NCBI GenBank assembly: GCA_003598085.1
Contig: QZKU01000122.1
Coordinates: 1-44,969 of the forward strand
DNA length: 44,969 bases
From: Candidatus Abyssobacteria bacterium SURF_5
GTDB taxonomy: Bacteria; Abyssobacteria; SURF-5
Direction: 5' to 3'
The position numbers and the translations under genes were made by a program. Positions 32,871-41,038 of this stretch are shown here, piece after piece. The notes under the pieces are model-generated. The model saw nothing but the letters and a program-made list of their open reading frames with translations, did not search any database and was not told where the DNA came from. Position 1 is the stretch's first letter. Every line of letters begins with the position of its first letter.

Positions 32871-33196
32871 TTCCGGTTAACTTCGCCCCTTGCCGCCGAT
32901 CATCCATCCGATATTTCCCCTGAGAATGCAAGAAAACAATTGCACCGCCTGCATGAAATCAGTTGCATACTAACTCCTTTTCGAGCAATAAGTTACCGTT
33001 AAGCAGCCTCTTACCCGCGAGTCCAAGTTTACCTCTTGTTCTCCACTTTTCCGCAAAGGGATTCCCGCCGGTTGCTGTAACTCGTTCAGAATCAGTTTGT
33101 TGTGCCCTTCGCCGGGAAAATTGCGAATGATGGCACAGTTCTTGTACCCCAAATGTCAGCCTAACGAACCTTCTGAAAATTGGGGGAATCTCTCTC
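32871..33196. other. Intergenic region before the small membrane protein
   Basis: About 326 bases without a supported gene; a - strand open frame here has no ribosome site or family pattern. It contains a sigma-54-like sequence at 33131-33146 and AT-rich stretches. Confidence 0.4.
33131..33146 (+). promoter_or_regulatory. Possible sigma-54-type promoter
   Basis: TGGCAC (33131-33136), A, four bases, then TTGTA (33142-33146) match the -24/-12 layout with correct spacing, except that the -12 GC is GT. That base is important, so this is a weak candidate for the gene at 33197. Confidence 0.25.
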
Positions 33197-33418
33197 ATGA
33201 AGAAACCGAGAGCAATCTACATGCTAGCGCTTGTTGGTGTGCCGATTGTTGTGGCGTTTTTTACCAGTAGGAGCTTCACGATGAATACGGAATTTGCGAC
33301 GACATTCGCGCTGCTGCTTAGCCTGTTTTCAGTCAGTGTGATTGCGGGAGCGGCTTTTATGGGCGCGTATCGATTCCTGAAGAATGTCGGCCTGTTCAAG
33401 GGGCATTACTACTATTAA
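33197..33418 (+). CDS. Small two-helix membrane protein
   Basis: A 73-residue protein with two hydrophobic helices (about 7-25 and 33-58) and a basic/aromatic C-terminus ending in Tyr-Tyr-Tyr. A GGGGG stretch lies 12 bases before the ATG. No family recognised. It sits 59 bases before an esterase gene on the same strand and may be co-transcribed with it. Support is the membrane-protein composition and plausible start only. Confidence 0.5.
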   Translation: MKKPRAIYMLALVGVPIVVAFFTSRSFTMNTEFATTFALLLSLFSVSVIAGAAFMGAYRFLKNVGLFKGHYYY

Positions 33419-33477
33419 GATAAAGAGGACCGCAGGCTGATCGCCGGAGACGCGTTGACCGGCAAGCTGGAGGTTCT

Positions 33478-34266
33478 ATGCCACCACCGGAAACGATGCT
33501 TATGGAAAATGCCCCGCCGGCTCCTGCATTCTCTTTCAAAAGAGGAACTGTGGGATGCCTCCTGGTGCATGGATTCGGAGATACGGCCGCCTTAATGGAG
33601 CCGATGGCGGTTTATTTGAGAGAACAGGGGATAACCACGACCTCTGTGACGCTGCCCGGTCATGGGACGTCTCTTCACGATTTCGCCTTGATCTCCTCCC
33701 AGAAGTTGATCGGGACGGTTGAACGGGAATTTGCGGAAATGAAGGAGGCCTGCGGCTCGGTTGTAGTGGTCGGCTTCAGCATGGGCGGACTGCTCGCGAT
33801 TCATCTGGCGACCCTGCGCGATGTCGAAGGGTTGGTGACGATTTGCACGCCTGTTTTTCCCCGAGGAGGAGTGCTGAGTGAGCACGTGCTGCAACGTGCG
33901 GCCAGATTTGGAGCGCTCGTCGGCGCCAATATTCCCAAGTTCGGCATAACCAGCTTGTCGGACAAAACGCTTCGCTCGTACCTGAACGGGTACAACAAAT
34001 ATCCTTCCCGCAGCATATTGTGCCTGCTCGACCTTATGAAATTGACGCGCCCGATCCTCAAGAGGGTGACAGCCCCGCTCCTGGTCGTGCATTCCCAGCG
34101 AGACGACGTCATTTGGAGAGAGAGCGGCAATTATATCTTCCGTTCCGTCGCAAGCGCTGAAAAAAGGTATATCGTATTGGAGAACAGCCGCCACAAAGCG
34201 CCGCTTGACCGGGATCGCTGCGTTCTATTTGAAGAAGTGACGAACTTCTGCTTGTCGCGCGCCTGA
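33478..34266 (+). CDS. Alpha/beta hydrolase, Est30-like carboxylesterase family
   Basis: A 262-residue serine hydrolase with a good GGAGG site five bases before the ATG. Motifs: GCLLVHGFGDTAALMEPMA, LPGHGTSLHDFA, nucleophile elbow GFSMGG, the acid in LVVHSQRDDVIW and the His in LENSRHKAPLDRD. The order and wording match the esterase at 29315-30166, so the two are paralogues. Expected substrates are short-chain or monoacyl esters. Here the gene follows the small membrane protein and precedes the hybrid kinase, which has its own promoter. Confidence 0.87.
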   Translation: MPPPETMLMENAPPAPAFSFKRGTVGCLLVHGFGDTAALMEPMAVYLREQGITTTSVTLPGHGTSLHDFALISSQKLIGTVEREFAEMKEACGSVVVVGFSMGGLLAIHLATLRDVEGLVTICTPVFPRGGVLSEHVLQRAARFGALVGANIPKFGITSLSDKTLRSYLNGYNKYPSRSILCLLDLMKLTRPILKRVTAPLLVVHSQRDDVIWRESGNYIFRSVASAEKRYIVLENSRHKAPLDRDRCVLFEEVTNFCLSRA

Positions 34267-34325
34267 ACACACTTTTTTTCTCGTCCTTCAGGGCTCTCTT
34301 CTCAGTTGGACCCTTTATCCCCAAG

Positions 34326-34354
34326 TGGAAAATCATTATCCCTTATGTTATAAT
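34326..34354 (+). promoter_or_regulatory. Extended -10 promoter of the hybrid histidine kinase gene
   Basis: -35 TGGAAA (34326-34331, four of six), 17-base spacer, perfect -10 TATAAT (34349-34354) preceded by TGT, i.e. an extended -10. Start expected near 34361, about 50 bases before the ATG. Confidence 0.6.
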
Positions 34355-34410
34355 GCGATAACAGTTTATACTTCATCCGTCCGCATAAACTTGTTGCATG
34401 CATTGGCATT

Positions 34411-36912
34411 ATGAATGATTTTGCATACCTGCAGCGCATTCTAACCGAACAAAAAGTTACTCTCCTAAATCCTTCCATTGCGGATCCAGCAAAAAGGGCC
34501 TTGGTTCGCAATTTTTTGGAGTCCGTTTTTTCACATCTCATGTTGTGTCTTGGAGGAGCGGAAATCGGCGCGTGCGCATCCAAAGCGGCCGAAGCCGCTC
34601 TCCAAGAGGCCCGCACCAAGACAGAGCTTCTGGCCTCTCTCGATGATTTTGAGCTGGCGGCGTTGAATGTGATGCAGTCGTCCTTCAAAGACGAAGCCTT
34701 GCCGCCCACTTGGGGCAGTGTGTTTCGTTTTTTCTGCGAAACCAGAAAGAGATTGAGAAGTCGCTCGCCCGCAGAACCTCTCGAGCCGGCCCGAAATGAT
34801 TTCCCGGGTCTTTTTGACGAGGTAATCCATCAGATCCTCAATCCCTCGATCGGCCCCGAAGAAGTATTGAAGCTCATCTGCGATGGCGCATTGAAGCTGA
34901 CGGCCGCCGAGGCTGTCGCCATCTACGCGATAGACCGAGAAAACAATAGTTTCCTGCTCAAGCAGTTCGCGGCGGGCCCGCTTTTCCGCCAGATCGAACA
35001 GAAGAAGCTGCCGGAATTTCTGGCCGCCTTTGCGTCTATTCCGCGGAAGCCGGAGGACGCGGAGGGCCTTTTCCACATCGCGCTCACCCAAAGGAAGCCG
35101 GTCTTCAGCAGCGACATCATGAAAGACGGGCGCGTGCACATGCCGGAGGCGCTCAAACAACTGGGCGTGGACGCAATGCTGGTGATTCCCATGCTCGAAC
35201 CTGAAAACGAAGTGGGTTTCATTTCGGCCGTCCCGCCGCCAAATTCATCGTTTTCCGACGCCGAGATTGAGAACCTTTCGGTTTTCGCCGACCTTGCGGC
35301 CGTTACATGGCGCAACGCCCAACTTTACAATGATCTGAGGAAATCGGAGCGGCGATATCGTTACCTGATCGACAATGCAATCGATATCATCTTCATTCTC
35401 GACATGCAGGGCCGTTTTGTCTCGATCAACAAGCGCGGCGAGCAATTGACCGGCCATAAGGCGGAGGGTTGGATCGGGCGCCATTTTTCCGAGCTTATCA
35501 GCGCCGATGACCTGAGCGAAGTTTTGCAAGGGTGGTCCCGCGGAACTGCCGGTGGAGCCAATGTCATGCCTGTTCGAATACAGACCGCTCGGGGAGAGGA
35601 CCTTTATCTGAAAGTGAATAGTTCCCTTCTCGAGGAAGACGGGGAAATCAAGGGACAGATGTGCATTGCGCGGGACGCGACGGAGGAAACCAAGCGGGAA
35701 GCCGAGTTCAAGCGCCTGCACGAATCGGTGGTCGAGGCAAATCACAAGCTTGAGGAATCGATGGCGAAGCTGAAGTCGGCCCAGGCGAAACTGGTGCAGA
35801 CCGAAAAACTTTCGGCAATGGGGGAGCTCATCTCGGGAATCGCGCACGAACTGAACAATCCGCTCACCGGAATCATGGGGTACACCCAGCTCCTGCTCGA
35901 GACGGCTGAAAACGACAAGTACCGCCAGGACCTCGAAAAGATCAATACGGCAGCCTACCGGTGTAAACAGATAATCCAGAACCTGCTGCGCTTCTCCCGA
36001 AGCCATAAACCGCAGAAACAGCGTATTGACATTCAGGCGGTCATCAAGAGCGTGGCCGAGCTGAAGCGCTACCAGTTGCAGCTCGACGGAATAAAACTGA
36101 ATCTTCAGCTTCAGGAGAACGGCCTTTACATCATCGGCGACCACTACCAGCTCCAGCAGGTGATCCTCAACCTGATCAATAACGCGCATCAGGCGATTCA
36201 TACAGCGAAGAGCGGCGGCGCCATCGATGTGCGGACCGTATGCGACGAAGCATCCGGCCGGGCGCGCGTGTTTGTTTCGGATGACGGACCGGGTATTCCG
36301 CAGGAGGTGCTGCCCAGGATTTTCGATCCTTTCTTTACCACAAAGGAGCCAGGCGCCGGTACCGGCCTCGGCCTGAGCGTGGTATACGGGATCATACAAG
36401 AGCATGGGGGCCAAATCACAACTGAAAGCGTGCCGCACAAACATACCACTTTCTCTCTCGAACTCCCGCTTGATGGCTCGTCCACGTCCGACAAAGGAGC
36501 TGACGAGAAAATCAAGCCCTCCTCCAAGTCATCGAGCGTGCTCGTGGTCGATGACGAGGAGGTAATCCTCGATCTTCTGACCGACATTTTCTCGCAAATG
36601 GATTACAGTGTCGAACGCGCACATAACGGCGCAGAGGCGCTGGAGAAAGTGCGGAAAAAACCCTTCGACATCATCATCTGTGATCTGAAGATGCCAGGGA
36701 TGGACGGCAAGACCTTCTTCCAGAAAGTTACGAAGTCCAATCCGGGGCTGGCGCAGAAAATCATTTTCTCCACCGGCGATACGCTCAGCGAAGACTTCAG
36801 GGCCTTCTGCGCCGAGACCCGTCGGATCGTCGTCGAAAAACCATTCTTTCTGGACGACTTGAAAAACGCTATCGAAGCCGTAGAGGAGAACCAGTTCCGG
36901 CCACCGGAATAA
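34411..36912 (+). CDS. Hybrid sensor histidine kinase (GAF-PAS-HisKA-HATPase-receiver)
   Basis: An 833-residue cytoplasmic sensor with no transmembrane helix. Order: unassigned helical region (1-130), GAF domain (about 148-302), PAS (about 314-425), coiled linker, HisKA with phospho-accepting His479 in ISGIAHELNNPLTG, HATPase with N-box NLINNAHQAI, G1 DDGPGIP, F-box FDPFFTTK and G2 GTGLGLSVVYGI, and a C-terminal receiver (from about 710; VLVVDDEEV, DIIICDLKMPGMDG, VVEKPF). An intact His-to-Asp relay can therefore run within one protein, and phosphate may pass to the receiver at 31706-32155. The ATG has no clear ribosome site. Signal unknown; GAF and PAS suggest a small ligand or redox cue. 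Confidence 0.92.
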   Translation: MNDFAYLQRILTEQKVTLLNPSIADPAKRALVRNFLESVFSHLMLCLGGAEIGACASKAAEAALQEARTKTELLASLDDFELAALNVMQSSFKDEALPPTWGSVFRFFCETRKRLRSRSPAEPLEPARNDFPGLFDEVIHQILNPSIGPEEVLKLICDGALKLTAAEAVAIYAIDRENNSFLLKQFAAGPLFRQIEQKKLPEFLAAFASIPRKPEDAEGLFHIALTQRKPVFSSDIMKDGRVHMPEALKQLGVDAMLVIPMLEPENEVGFISAVPPPNSSFSDAEIENLSVFADLAAVTWRNAQLYNDLRKSERRYRYLIDNAIDIIFILDMQGRFVSINKRGEQLTGHKAEGWIGRHFSELISADDLSEVLQGWSRGTAGGANVMPVRIQTARGEDLYLKVNSSLLEEDGEIKGQMCIARDATEETKREAEFKRLHESVVEANHKLEESMAKLKSAQAKLVQTEKLSAMGELISGIAHELNNPLTGIMGYTQLLLETAENDKYRQDLEKINTAAYRCKQIIQNLLRFSRSHKPQKQRIDIQAVIKSVAELKRYQLQLDGIKLNLQLQENGLYIIGDHYQLQQVILNLINNAHQAIHTAKSGGAIDVRTVCDEASGRARVFVSDDGPGIPQEVLPRIFDPFFTTKEPGAGTGLGLSVVYGIIQEHGGQITTESVPHKHTTFSLELPLDGSSTSDKGADEKIKPSSKSSSVLVVDDEEVILDLLTDIFSQMDYSVERAHNGAEALEKVRKKPFDIIICDLKMPGMDGKTFFQKVTKSNPGLAQKIIFSTGDTLSEDFRAFCAETRRIVVEKPFFLDDLKNAIEAVEENQFRPPE

Positions 36913-36986
36913 TAAGAGGCTATTGTTTGAGAACTTCACGCGCACCCATTAAGAGGCTATTGTTTGAGAACTTCACGCGCACCCAT
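36913..36986. repeat. Perfect tandem duplication, two copies of 37 bp
   Basis: Copy 1 is 36913-36949 and copy 2 is 36950-36986, identical over all 37 bases (each begins TAAGAGGCTATTG and ends CGCACCCAT). It starts immediately after the kinase stop codon. It is a recent duplication or a variable-number site. Each unit could supply the 3' end of the kinase mRNA. Confidence 0.9.
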
Positions 36987-37058
36987 GCGGTTCATCCGGG
37001 TTCCGCTTCGGAACGCGGAGGCGGGGTCCGCTGAAGGGCAGCAGGAAAGGGACGATGT

Positions 37059-37844
37059 ATGATCATAGATTGTTTCAAGAAGAAAGGTGTGTGTCTTTTT
37101 TTTATATGGGCGTTTCTTTCGGCGGCGCTCCTTTCGCCGGCGCTGGCGGACGAAATTTATTTCAAGAGCGGCACCTCTCGCACTGCGGTAGTCATCCGTG
37201 AGAAAGACGGTTTTATCACGTTCAAGACCGAGATGGGAGTGTCGACCGTCAGCAGGGACAATATAGATTTTGTGGAAAAGGCTACTGACGAAGAGAACCA
37301 GGTCTTGCTGAGGAAATGGAGAGAGCAGGAGCGGGCGGAGATAGAGGCGCGGGATGCCCGCAGGGCGGCCGAGCGTGCATTTGAACAGGAACAACTCTCC
37401 AAGGGCATGATTCAATTCGAAAACAAATGGATGACGCCGGAGGAAAAGGAACGCATCCTCGAACTTCGAAGGCAGGCTCGGGAAGACAGGCTCCTCTTTG
37501 AGCAGGAACAGCGAAAAAAGGGGCATGTTTTCTTTCAGCATCTGTGGGTTACGCCCGAACAAGCGCAGGAACTCCGGCAAATGGAGCCGCAGATATACAG
37601 CCTGTACGATCAGATTACGGCCTGGCGGCAACAGATCAACTCGCTGCGGATGCAAATGTCATCCGTGGAGACGATAGAAGAGGCCGACGACTTCAGTAAA
37701 CGCATTGAAGAAGTCAACCAGCGAATCTCCGAGGCCACCGAGCGCCTTGGCAAACTGCTCCAGCGGGCGGATGAGATCGAGGCGGCAAGCGAGCGCTACG
37801 TGATGCCGGAAAAATTCCGCGAGGCGATGGCGAGCGAAGAATAA
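37059..37844 (+). CDS. Exported coiled-coil protein with SHD1/LSm-like N-terminal domain and internal repeats
   Basis: A 261-residue protein. A signal peptide (about 1-31, ending LSPALA) leads to a small beta domain at 32-76 (DEIYFKSG...GFITFKTEMG...SRDNIDFVE) of an Sm/LSm-like pattern. A charged helical part follows with two copies of a motif: KGMIQFENKWMTPEEKERI and KGHVFFQHLWVTPEQAQEL. A coiled coil covers about 185-245. The same small beta domain occurs in the extracytoplasmic half of the Ser/Thr kinase encoded next. No enzyme motif is visible. It probably has a structural or sensing role in the envelope together with that kinase. AAAGGGACG precedes the start. Confidence 0.75.
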   Translation: MIIDCFKKKGVCLFFIWAFLSAALLSPALADEIYFKSGTSRTAVVIREKDGFITFKTEMGVSTVSRDNIDFVEKATDEENQVLLRKWREQERAEIEARDARRAAERAFEQEQLSKGMIQFENKWMTPEEKERILELRRQAREDRLLFEQEQRKKGHVFFQHLWVTPEQAQELRQMEPQIYSLYDQITAWRQQINSLRMQMSSVETIEEADDFSKRIEEVNQRISEATERLGKLLQRADEIEAASERYVMPEKFREAMASEE

Positions 37845-37880
37845 TTTCATAAAGCCGCTTCCTCTCTTCCCGGTACTCTT

Positions 37881-39950
37881 ATGATCGGCAAGGAAATCGG
37901 GAATTACAAAATCCTCAAAGAGTTGGGAAGGGGCGGGATGGGCGTGGTCTACAAGGCCCACCAGGTCGCCCTCGGTCGCATGGTGGCGATGAAGGTGCTC
38001 CCCCAACACCTGACCACCGACACCGCCTTCATCAAACGATTCCAAAACGAAGCCCGCGCCATTGCAAAATTGAATCACCCCAACATCGTCCAGATTTACG
38101 ATATCGGCAATCAGGACGATATCCACTATTACACCATGGAGTTCCTCGAGGGCCCGTCTCTCGACCAGATCATCTACCGCGAGGGCTTCATGCCGCTTGA
38201 AAATGCGATGAACATCGTGCTGCAGGTGGCCCGCGCCCTCGACTGCGCGCACCGAGAAGGCATAATTCACCGCGATATCAAACCCAGCAACATCATTATC
38301 GACCGCTCGAAAAGAGCCAAAGTCACTGATTTCGGACTGGCTCTTCAGGAACGTTCCACCCGCCTGACAGTAGACGGAAGCATCGTCGGTACTCCTGAAT
38401 ATATGTCGCCCGAGCAGGCCGCAGCCGAGCCCGCTAGCGCACGGAGCGACATCTACTCTCTCGGCGTTGTCTTTTATGAGCTGCTGACGGGAAAGGTGCC
38501 GTTCGAGGGCGAAACCACACTGATGGTCCTGAAAAAAATCCAGTCATTGGAGCCGGAATGGCCGCGCGCTCTCAATCCGGAGATCCCGGTTGAAGTCGAA
38601 AAAGTCATTCAGCGGATGATGGCGAAGAAACCGCGCGACCGCTATGCGAACTGCCAGGAGTTGATCCAGGATCTTCGGCGGCTGAAGGCGGGCGTCCCGA
38701 TTCAAACCAGGAGAAAGGGCCCCGTTCACTTGTCCACGGCTGCGGCGTTAGCAGCGATTCTCGTGCTGGCGGCGGTGCTCTTGTTCAGGATGAGGGCAAA
38801 GCCGGAACCCGCGCCTCCTCCTCCGGAAGTGCCTGCTCTGCGCGAGATCGTTTCTGCGTACGAGCCGGCTGAACCGCCGGCGCCGGCATTATCGCCACTC
38901 GCAGCTCCCGCTGCTTCTCCGGATGAGCCTGTCTCATCTGACGCAGAGGCGCTTGCGGGCATAGCTCAGCAGCTTGCCGGGCTCGAAGTCCAGCTCGAGG
39001 GGGTGCGTTCAAGGAAAGCGACGCCGGATCTTTTTTGGCCGGATGTCCTCCTTTTCAAAAAGGGAAACAAGATCAACTGCTGCGTGGTGGGGGAATCGCT
39101 TGACAGGGTGAAGATCAGAACAACCGCGGGACTGGCGGATATACCTCGCGAAGAGATTCAGTTGATAGTTTATGCGACGCCCGCCGAGAAGGCATCGGCC
39201 AATGAAGCCCAGCGACGCGAGGAGGAGCGCCAGCAGGAGGAGCAGCAGATCCGCAAGCAGATCGCTTCGCTCCGGGAGAATAAGGCGGAGATCGAGCGGG
39301 AGGCGCAGGCGGCGTCTCCGCCCCCTCTCGATGAGCCTGCGGCTTCATCCGCGTCCGACTCCGCGCAGCCGCCCAAGGTGCTAGAGGAACAGCCGCGGAA
39401 GGATTCCGGAGCGCCAGATAAAGGTGTACTCAATCTGGCCGTTAACGAGAAGTGGAACGTCAGCACGACGTGCGGCAAAACAACCGGCGTTACCTTTGGA
39501 GATCAACTGCTGTCGGTCGTCAGCAGCCAGAATCCTGAAAAAGCACCGTGTGAAATTATCCTGGAAAAAGAACTGAATTCGGAGCCTCCTCATTCGCTTG
39601 AGGTGATCGTGGAAGCGAGGCAATTGATTATGGGAGACGATAGAATCACGGCCTCGTTGCTTGTCTCTTTCGCCGATGGAACCTCGATGGAATATAGCTT
39701 CTTCGATTCCGATAAGGAGCAACTGGCCAGTGAGGTCAGGCAAACTCCTGAAAAGCTCCGCATAAGCCGCCCCAAAAATACCGTCTCCCTTGAGCAAGGC
39801 TGGTATGTCCTGAAATTGCCGCTGGCCGAAGATGCTGCCAAAATTAATAAGGGAGAAAAAATCGCTCGTATATCGCTTATTCATAGTCAGCAAAAAGGGG
39901 GAAGTGTGATTATATTCCGGTATCGGGCGATCGTTCTGAACAACAAATGA
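37881..39950 (+). CDS. Transmembrane Hanks-type Ser/Thr protein kinase
   Basis: A 689-residue receptor-like kinase. The N-terminal catalytic domain (9-265) is complete: Gly loop LGRGGMGVVY, Lys38 in AMKVL, HRDIKPSN with Asp132, DFG 150-152, activation segment GTPEYMSPEQ and the DIYSLGVVFYELLTG block. One membrane helix (about 284-302) follows. Outside are a Pro/Ala-rich stretch, a small beta domain (about 383-428; DVLLFKKGNKINCCVVGE...PREEIQL) matching one in the preceding exported protein, a Glu/Gln-rich coiled coil, and a beta-rich C-terminal region (about 510-689) with NVSTTCGKTTGVTFGD. No PASTA repeats. The ectodomain is probably the sensor. Its last four bases overlap a possible start of the next gene. 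Confidence 0.92.
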   Translation: MIGKEIGNYKILKELGRGGMGVVYKAHQVALGRMVAMKVLPQHLTTDTAFIKRFQNEARAIAKLNHPNIVQIYDIGNQDDIHYYTMEFLEGPSLDQIIYREGFMPLENAMNIVLQVARALDCAHREGIIHRDIKPSNIIIDRSKRAKVTDFGLALQERSTRLTVDGSIVGTPEYMSPEQAAAEPASARSDIYSLGVVFYELLTGKVPFEGETTLMVLKKIQSLEPEWPRALNPEIPVEVEKVIQRMMAKKPRDRYANCQELIQDLRRLKAGVPIQTRRKGPVHLSTAAALAAILVLAAVLLFRMRAKPEPAPPPPEVPALREIVSAYEPAEPPAPALSPLAAPAASPDEPVSSDAEALAGIAQQLAGLEVQLEGVRSRKATPDLFWPDVLLFKKGNKINCCVVGESLDRVKIRTTAGLADIPREEIQLIVYATPAEKASANEAQRREEERQQEEQQIRKQIASLRENKAEIEREAQAASPPPLDEPAASSASDSAQPPKVLEEQPRKDSGAPDKGVLNLAVNEKWNVSTTCGKTTGVTFGDQLLSVVSSQNPEKAPCEIILEKELNSEPPHSLEVIVEARQLIMGDDRITASLLVSFADGTSMEYSFFDSDKEQLASEVRQTPEKLRISRPKNTVSLEQGWYVLKLPLAEDAAKINKGEKIARISLIHSQQKGGSVIIFRYRAIVLNNK

Positions 39951-39973
39951 TTCGGGAAAGGAAGTTTTGCTTC

Positions 39974-40264
39974 ATGAAACATACGCGATGTCTCGAAGAA
40001 GAAGAACGAAAGCTTCGGAGACTGCGTTTTATCGTTGATTTCTCCGCGCAGGTGCTTGCCCAGGAGAAGATGACGATTGACCAGGCGCTCGATCTGATAA
40101 ATGCGACCAAACAGGCGGCTGTGCGCTTGTTTCCCGGTTCAGAGCAGACTTTCGACATGATTTACGGGAGGCGCTTTCAGCGGATTTTGCGGGAGCGCTT
40201 CGCTTCCGCCGGCCGAAGGTATCCGCTCGATCAGGCAGACGAAGAGGAATTCGACGATTCCTGA
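39974..40264 (+). CDS. Small charged helical protein, unknown function
   Basis: A 96-residue protein, mostly helical, with a Glu/Arg-rich N-terminus and an acidic tail (QADEEEFDDS). ATG at 39974 is preferred because GGAAAGGAAG lies 9-10 bases upstream; an in-frame ATG at 39947 would overlap the kinase stop by four bases but has no ribosome site. No family recognised and no membrane segment. Its coupling to the Ser/Thr kinase gene suggests a function with it, perhaps as substrate or adaptor; that is inference. Confidence 0.6.
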   Translation: MKHTRCLEEEERKLRRLRFIVDFSAQVLAQEKMTIDQALDLINATKQAAVRLFPGSEQTFDMIYGRRFQRILRERFASAGRRYPLDQADEEEFDDS

Positions 40265-40274
40265 CGCATCCAAT

Positions 40275-40303
40275 TTGAATTGCCGGAAAAAAGAAGATAG
40301 AAT
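40275..40303 (+). promoter_or_regulatory. Candidate promoter of the membrane-tethered HTH gene
   Basis: -35 TTGAAT (40275-40280), 17-base spacer, -10 TAGAAT (40298-40303). Start near 40310 leaves an 80-base leader that contains a 19-codon ORF (40330-40389) whose TAG directly abuts the ATG at 40390. Confidence 0.45.
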
Positions 40304-40389
40304 AGGAAATCGGCACGCGCGCTAGCTGCATGGACGCAGAAGGACAACGCTGGCGGATGTTTGAAATCGACGCCTGGATGGAGATTTAG

Positions 40390-41025
40390 ATGTCGCTGGA
40401 GTTCCTGGTCATCCTCCTCTTTGTATTCATTCTGGGCGCGCTTGTCATGGCGCTGGGGACGAGAGCGGCGCCGATCCCCTTCGAGGAGTTTGCGATCGAG
40501 GATGATCCGATGCCGCCGGAGCCCAGCCTTGAAGAGCTTGTCGATATAATAACGGAGGACGAGGATCTTCTCAGGCCTGCGCCGCCTGTCCGCGTTCCTC
40601 ATCGGGAACTGCCGGGCGCGAGGTTGGGAGGCGGCGCGGTCGATGAGATGCAGTCGAAAGCATGCGTAACCGTTGCCCTCGCCCTGCAGGAAGACGCTTC
40701 CGAAAGAAGAAAATATAATCGCCGCCTCGGCGACAGGCGGTTCGAAGATCACCCCGTCGAAGGCGAAAGACGGCTCATTCAGAGGCGCATCTGGCTTCGC
40801 CGCAAGGAAGACCGCAGAGGAAAGGTGCTGCTGAATATAACCGATGCAGCGCATACGCTCGGCGTTACTATCGAGCAGGTGTATAAGTGGCTTGACTCAA
40901 CCGACATTCCTTTTTGTCAGGTGACCGATGGAAAGAGGAAAGCGATCCGATTCGAGGTAAACGAATTGATGCAGTGGCATTCCAAATTCGCCGCCAGAAG
41001 CAGAAAAAATGGGCCATACGTATGA
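40390..41025 (+). CDS. Membrane-anchored protein with MerR/excisionase-type HTH
   Basis: A 211-residue protein combining an N-terminal transmembrane helix (4-23) with a C-terminal helix-turn-helix (about 147-195). The HTH reads NITDAAHTLGVTIEQVYKWL, then DGKRKAIRFEVNELMQWH, the usual wording of excisionase/MerR-like DNA-binding domains. Between them are an acidic stretch (FEEFAIEDDPMPPEPSLEEL) and a very basic one (RRKYNRRLGDRRFEDH, RRLIQRRIWLRRKEDRRGK). If the topology is N-out/C-in, the DNA-binding domain faces the cytoplasm, making a membrane-tethered regulator. A GGAG site precedes the ATG. Target genes are unknown; the neighbouring kinase cluster is a natural candidate. Confidence 0.8.
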   Translation: MSLEFLVILLFVFILGALVMALGTRAAPIPFEEFAIEDDPMPPEPSLEELVDIITEDEDLLRPAPPVRVPHRELPGARLGGGAVDEMQSKACVTVALALQEDASERRKYNRRLGDRRFEDHPVEGERRLIQRRIWLRRKEDRRGKVLLNITDAAHTLGVTIEQVYKWLDSTDIPFCQVTDGKRKAIRFEVNELMQWHSKFAARSRKNGPYV

Positions 41026-41038
41026 GCAGGAGCGTCGC

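Noticed and set aside
32959-33198. A 79-codon - strand frame in an intergenic region
   Set aside because: No ribosome site, no family pattern, and the + strand small membrane gene begins at its 5' edge.
35245-36444. A 399-codon - strand frame within the hybrid kinase
   Set aside because: Lies antisense to the PAS, HisKA and HATPase domains, whose motifs are intact.
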